From contig NC_010003.1 of NCBI RefSeq assembly GCF_000018605.1, positions 1,960,501 to 2,024,500 of the forward strand: a stretch of 64,000 nt of DNA. The letters run 5' to 3'. Source of the stretch: Petrotoga mobilis SJ95. GTDB lineage: Bacteria; Thermotogota; Thermotogae; Petrotogales; Petrotogaceae. A program made the position numbers and the translations under genes. Under the pieces are notes generated by a model. That model did no database searches. It had not been told where the DNA came from and worked only from the letters and a program-made list of their open reading frames with translations. Shown here in pieces: positions 62,056-64,000 of the stretch (position 1 is the first letter of the stretch; each line of letters starts with the position of its first letter).

Positions 62056-63218
62056 TTTTGATCAACCCCTTCAAAGGTTGGGGTAGCAGTTAAAAATATC
62101 ATCATCCGTTTGCTCTCATCAATGTTTTGGTTATCACCGAATAAAAATCTAAGAAATGGAAGATCTTTTAACAAAGTTGTTCCCCCATTTTTTGAATAAA
62201 GTTGACTCAAATCTAAATCAGCAATTAGCAAAATTTCGTTGGGGTTTAAATTCACTTTAGTCTCCAACTCCGATTCTGAAAGTAAATAGCTATCATTTGT
62301 GACTTCCATTAAGTTTGTTGTTTTTGTCCTAAAAGAAATTTGAAGTATTTGATTCATCATAGTTGGGGTCATTTCTATTTCTATTCCACTTTCAATATTT
62401 CTGAATTCGTTTCTGTAGGTAGTAAAAACGATACTCTCTAGATTCTTCAAACTTAATAACGCTGGTTCTCCTGGTAAAACGTTGACAACCTGTTTAGTAA
62501 CTAAATTTGCGGTTTCGTTCTTTTCGTACATCTCTATTTCAGCTTCAAAAAGATCTTGTACAGAAAATCCAATTGCAGGACTCGTAAAAGAAAAACTGTT
62601 AATTATACCTTTTTGGTTTATGTTGAACACGTTGCCCTTTATCAAATCAGAGTACCTTTCATTTGTTTCAACGATATAAACGGTTAATTCAATATATGGT
62701 TCCCTCTTATCCAACTTGTCAACCAGATCTTTTATATAATCTATTGTATTTTGTGGAGCATACACGACTATTTGGTTAGTTTCTTCGTTAGTTTTTATGT
62801 ATTGGTGTAGATTTTCGGGAATCAAATTTAAAAATTTTTCCACCGAAATATAATTCAAAGAAAACACTTGCATTTCAGCTAAGTTCAAAAAATTATGACT
62901 TTGAGGATCAGCTAATCCCACAAAGTAAACATTTTCATCAATTTTTTTGTAAGAGTAGCCACCGGGAAGTAGAAGTATATTCAACGCTTTTTCTAAATCC
63001 ACTTCTACAAAGTCTGCTGTGACCAAGCCACTCAAGTATTGATCGGTTAAAATCGTTACCCCCGTTTGAAGAGAGATTTCGTTCAGAGCTTCTATCAAAT
63101 CGGTGTTATAGAAAGTTGCAGTCACTTTTGGGGCAGTACTTTCTTGGGAGAAGGCTAAAAAACACATAAGTGATAAAATAACAAAAGAAAGGGACCTTTT
63201 TAATACGCTTTTTATCAC
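62052..63218 (-). CDS. Short secretin-like protein (GspD/PilQ family)
   Basis: 388 residues. Signal peptide (residues about 1-25), a STN/N0-like domain (ATFYNTDLIEALNEISLQTGV), a secretin N1 domain (VFSLNYISVEKFLNLIPE, IVVYAPQNTIDYIKDLVDKLD), and a C-terminal secretin domain (IEIEMTPTMMNQILQISF, TKVNLNPNEILLIADLD, KDLPFLRFLFGDNQNI). At about half the usual length it has one N1 repeat only. Forms outer-membrane pores for type II/IV-pilus systems. GTG at 63218 overlaps the upstream stop (GTGA). Confidence 0.85.
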   Translation of the reverse strand: MIKSVLKRSLSFVILSLMCFLAFSQESTAPKVTATFYNTDLIEALNEISLQTGVTILTDQYLSGLVTADFVEVDLEKALNILLLPGGYSYKKIDENVYFVGLADPQSHNFLNLAEMQVFSLNYISVEKFLNLIPENLHQYIKTNEETNQIVVYAPQNTIDYIKDLVDKLDKREPYIELTVYIVETNERYSDLIKGNVFNINQKGIINSFSFTSPAIGFSVQDLFEAEIEMYEKNETANLVTKQVVNVLPGEPALLSLKNLESIVFTTYRNEFRNIESGIEIEMTPTMMNQILQISFRTKTTNLMEVTNDSYLLSESELETKVNLNPNEILLIADLDLSQLYSKNGGTTLLKDLPFLRFLFGDNQNIDESKRMMIFLTATPTFEGVDQN

Positions 63219-64000
63219 ATTAACTCCCCCTCGAAGACTTTCAATCTTTGTTCGGTGTTATAAATAGTGAGGATGTATCTATAACCTTCCCCTTCTAAAA
63301 TGGGTACTTCACCGATCAACATCGTTTCTTGGCTTGGTACTAACCACTCTTGACTATATGGAAGAAGATCGTAAACACCTATGCTCACACCATCACTGTC
63401 TAAAATACTCAAACTTCCGTTAGGAATTATGTATCTCTCCCCCGTATTTTTGATCAAAGCACTGAAAATTCCGCTACCTTCTATTTTTTCATAATTTGAG
63501 CTCACTAACTCAACATCATAATTTACTTCACCTATAACGGTTTCAACGTTGACCTTTTTCTGGGATAAAAATTCTCCCGATTCATCGTAGGCATTTAAAA
63601 CGATTTTGCCGTAGTATGCACCATTTTCGACTTCCTTTGGTACGTTTATAGAAAGTATAACCCTCGAGGTTCGTTGAGGGTTAACTATAAAAGATGATGG
63701 AGACCTCAACGTGATCCATGATAGCAAGGATCTATCTTTAGCTTGAGGTAAACTCGCAAATTCTTCTCCCCCCACTTGTACCGTGACGTTTTGATTAGAC
63801 ATATTTTGTAGATTTATAACAAAGGTTTTTACAGCACCAGGGTAAAGCTCATAACTGAACTCAGTATTGTCTAATATAAGCGCAAGTTCCGTGGGAGGAG
63901 TGAAATTAAAGCCTTCTTCTGGAACGGTTATATCGTATGTAAACACCCTTTGCCTGTTGGAGTAGTTAACAAAAAGGTTTACTTTGTACTCTCCAGGAGC
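63215..64000 (-). CDS. Secreted Ig-like-fold protein, partial (5' end beyond the window)
   Basis: The frame stays open to the end of the window, so the start lies outside. The visible 261 residues hold two beta-sandwich domains. The first (about 30-130 of the visible part) resembles DUF916 or NEW3-like Ig folds (ELYPGAVKTFVINLQNMSNQNVTV, FIVNPQRTSRVILSINVP). No catalytic motifs. It may be a cell-surface or periplasmic partner of the secretin, with which it overlaps by 4 bases. Function unknown. Confidence 0.75.
   Translation of the reverse strand, partial: APGEYKVNLFVNYSNRQRVFTYDITVPEEGFNFTPPTELALILDNTEFSYELYPGAVKTFVINLQNMSNQNVTVQVGGEEFASLPQAKDRSLLSWITLRSPSSFIVNPQRTSRVILSINVPKEVENGAYYGKIVLNAYDESGEFLSQKKVNVETVIGEVNYDVELVSSNYEKIEGSGIFSALIKNTGERYIIPNGSLSILDSDGVSIGVYDLLPYSQEWLVPSQETMLIGEVPILEGEGYRYILTIYNTEQRLKVFEGELM

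Overview
The window looks like chromosome of a thermophilic member of the Thermotogota, most likely Petrotoga or a close relative. This is inferred from gene content, not from a database match. The DNA is AT-rich (roughly one third G+C by eye). It carries a PolC-type polymerase, toga-like secreted and barrel proteins, a Thermotoga-like CheX, a methionine synthase whose reactivation domain is a separate gene, and promoters of the TTGACA-17-TATAAT type. There is no intact insertion sequence, prophage or CRISPR array.

Layout. 0.2-4.1 kb (+): HAD phosphatase and split cobalamin-dependent methionine synthase. 4.2-13.8 kb (+): nitrogen assimilation (glnA, gltB, gltD, amt, glnK); the matching gdhA is at 35.6 kb. 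13.8-20.5 kb (-): sugar and envelope genes (inositol-monophosphatase-like, trehalose-synthase-like GH13, rmlA, CapD/FlaA1-like dehydratase, DegT aminotransferase). 20.6-27.4 kb (-): membrane protein, hisS, S1-domain protein, rpmE, small outer-envelope protein and a PolC without its proofreading domain. 27.8 kb (-): an 18-residue lysine-rich ORF with its own promoter and terminator. 28.3-35.1 kb (+): flagellin between two large TPR glycosyltransferases, plus a transposase remnant. 35.2 kb: tRNA-Val. 37-42 kb (-): nfo, a MutL/GlmL-like protein, an aminotransferase and an RlmD-like methyltransferase. 42.3-47.3 kb (-): murE-murF-mraY-murD. 47.4-53.1 kb (+): CIRCE-hrcA-grpE-dnaJ, then YitT, CorC and cytidine deaminase. 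53.5-57.8 kb (+): NUDIX, gltX, cysS, cheX, rpmB. 57.9-64 kb (-): tRNA-Arg and tRNA-Ser, then a PAS-GGDEF cyclase and a SARP-like regulator, preceded by a barrel-like protein, a short secretin and an Ig-like secreted protein that runs off the end.

Three layers of signal go beyond ordinary genes. First, a family of GC-rich mosaic repeats occupies a dozen intergenic gaps. It usually sits in the sense direction directly before a ribosome-binding site and often ends in a small TTTTAGA/TCTAAAA hairpin, so it behaves like a repeated 5' leader. Second, glnA and gdhA, 31 kb apart, share a promoter-plus-leader block of about 120 bases with fixed spacing and a conserved TGAAA-N4-TTTCA inverted repeat; a three-way hairpin that could act as an attenuator lies between gltD and amt. 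Third, the SARP-like regulator at 59.9 kb ends in what looks like a degenerate GGDEF domain that keeps the RxxD c-di-GMP inhibitory site in register, and it sits just upstream of a real diguanylate cyclase.

The exonuclease-less PolC, a candidate structured RNA at 23.5 kb and two genes that appear to use ATA or ATT start codons are the other points to check first.
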